Translations under genes and position numbers: made by a program | The notes under the pieces: generated by a model | What the model saw: the letters and a program-made list of their open reading frames with translations, nothing else | Database searches by the model: none | Told to the model about the DNA's origin: nothing | Shown: piece by piece, positions 63,804 to 64,000 of the stretch | Layout: every line of letters starts with the position of its first letter | Numbering within the stretch: the first letter of the stretch is position 1 | Assembly (NCBI RefSeq): GCF_040126305.1 | Contig: NZ_CP149512.1 | Location: 310,001-374,000 of the forward strand | From: Pararhizobium sp. A13 | GTDB taxonomy: Bacteria > Pseudomonadota > Alphaproteobacteria > Rhizobiales > Rhizobiaceae | Length of the DNA: 64,000 bases | Direction of reading: 5' to 3'

Positions 63804-64000
63804 ATGTCGTTGGACGGCGAGTCCGGTTCAGGCGACGCTGGCCTCATGCACCGGCATCGTTATCGCCTCCATGTCCAACGCATCGACGCCACCAAGAACA
63901 TGGCGCGCTTTTATCTGCTGTCGATCGAGCCAACACTGTTCGGCAATATATCCCTGGTTCGAAACTGGGGCCGGATGGGAACGCGTGGCCAGGAGCGCGT
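63804..64000 (+). CDS. WGR-domain protein, N-terminal part (3' end outside window)
   Basis: Sixty-five codons are visible. They include N-M-A-R-F-Y-L-L-S-I-E-P-T-L-F-G and L-V-R-N-W-G-R-M-G-T-R-G-Q, the defining W-G-R motif at about residues 53-58. Small WGR proteins are common on rhizobial plasmids near mobilisation genes; the domain in eukaryotic PARPs and bacterial homologues is thought to bind nucleic acid. The start may be ATG 63804 or ATG 63846; the first has no separate Shine-Dalgarno because the inverted repeat lies directly before it. Confidence 0.85.
   Translation, partial: MSLDGESGSGDAGLMHRHRYRLHVQRIDATKNMARFYLLSIEPTLFGNISLVRNWGRMGTRGQER

Overview
The window looks like a stretch of a large plasmid from a Rhizobiaceae bacterium (Hyphomicrobiales, Alphaproteobacteria), most like Ensifer/Sinorhizobium. 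Several things point there: GC-rich coding sequence, a BioR-regulated bioBFDAZ operon, a riboswitch-controlled thiCOSGED operon, a dmeRF metal-efflux pair, a second (accessory) complex I locus, and a mobC/relaxase module next to a small WGR-domain gene. Species and replicon are inferences from gene content; no replication origin, tRNA or rRNA is seen.

Layout. 1-2354: tail of an AraC-type regulator, a membrane protein and an SBP56/methanethiol-oxidase-type protein. 2741-8666: biotin operon bioB-F-D-A-Z (minus strand, start/stop overlaps throughout) and its repressor gene bioR, with BioR boxes in front of both. 8884-14335: TPP riboswitch and thiC-O-S-G-E-D (plus). 14500-21662: a thioesterase, a DUF992 protein, an omega-aminotransferase with a divergent XRE-cupin regulator, a DUF922 metalloprotease-like protein, dmeRF, and a ChrB-like protein with an MFS transporter. 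21708-28389: a TetR regulator divergent from a TRAP transporter, a quinate/shikimate dehydrogenase and a fused 3-dehydroshikimate dehydratase, a probable route from quinate/shikimate to protocatechuate.

28555-43030 is a catabolic island whose substrate I cannot name. It holds two SDRs, a D-2-hydroxyacid dehydrogenase of the FAD/Fe-S type, a GntR/FCD regulator, and a minus-strand operon hyuA-hyuB-aminotransferase-uronate-dehydrogenase-like-FAD oxidoreductase-ThDP enzyme. A ten-base element (TATCACTTAT or a close variant) occurs at three promoters of the island, so one GntR regulon is likely.

43352-59885 encodes a complete NADH:quinone oxidoreductase split over three transcription units: nuoABCDEFG (minus), nuoHI plus a CBS-domain protein (plus), and nuoJK, an MrpD/NuoL-type subunit, an 84-residue membrane protein, a NuoL-like subunit, nuoM and nuoN (minus). 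It therefore has four antiporter-like subunits instead of the usual three.

60160-64000 is a mobilisation region: mobC, a relaxase gene broken by an apparent one-base frameshift, a 54-residue membrane protein after it, inverted repeats that could include oriT, a decayed WGR-gene remnant, and the start of an intact WGR-domain gene directly behind a perfect 14-bp inverted repeat.
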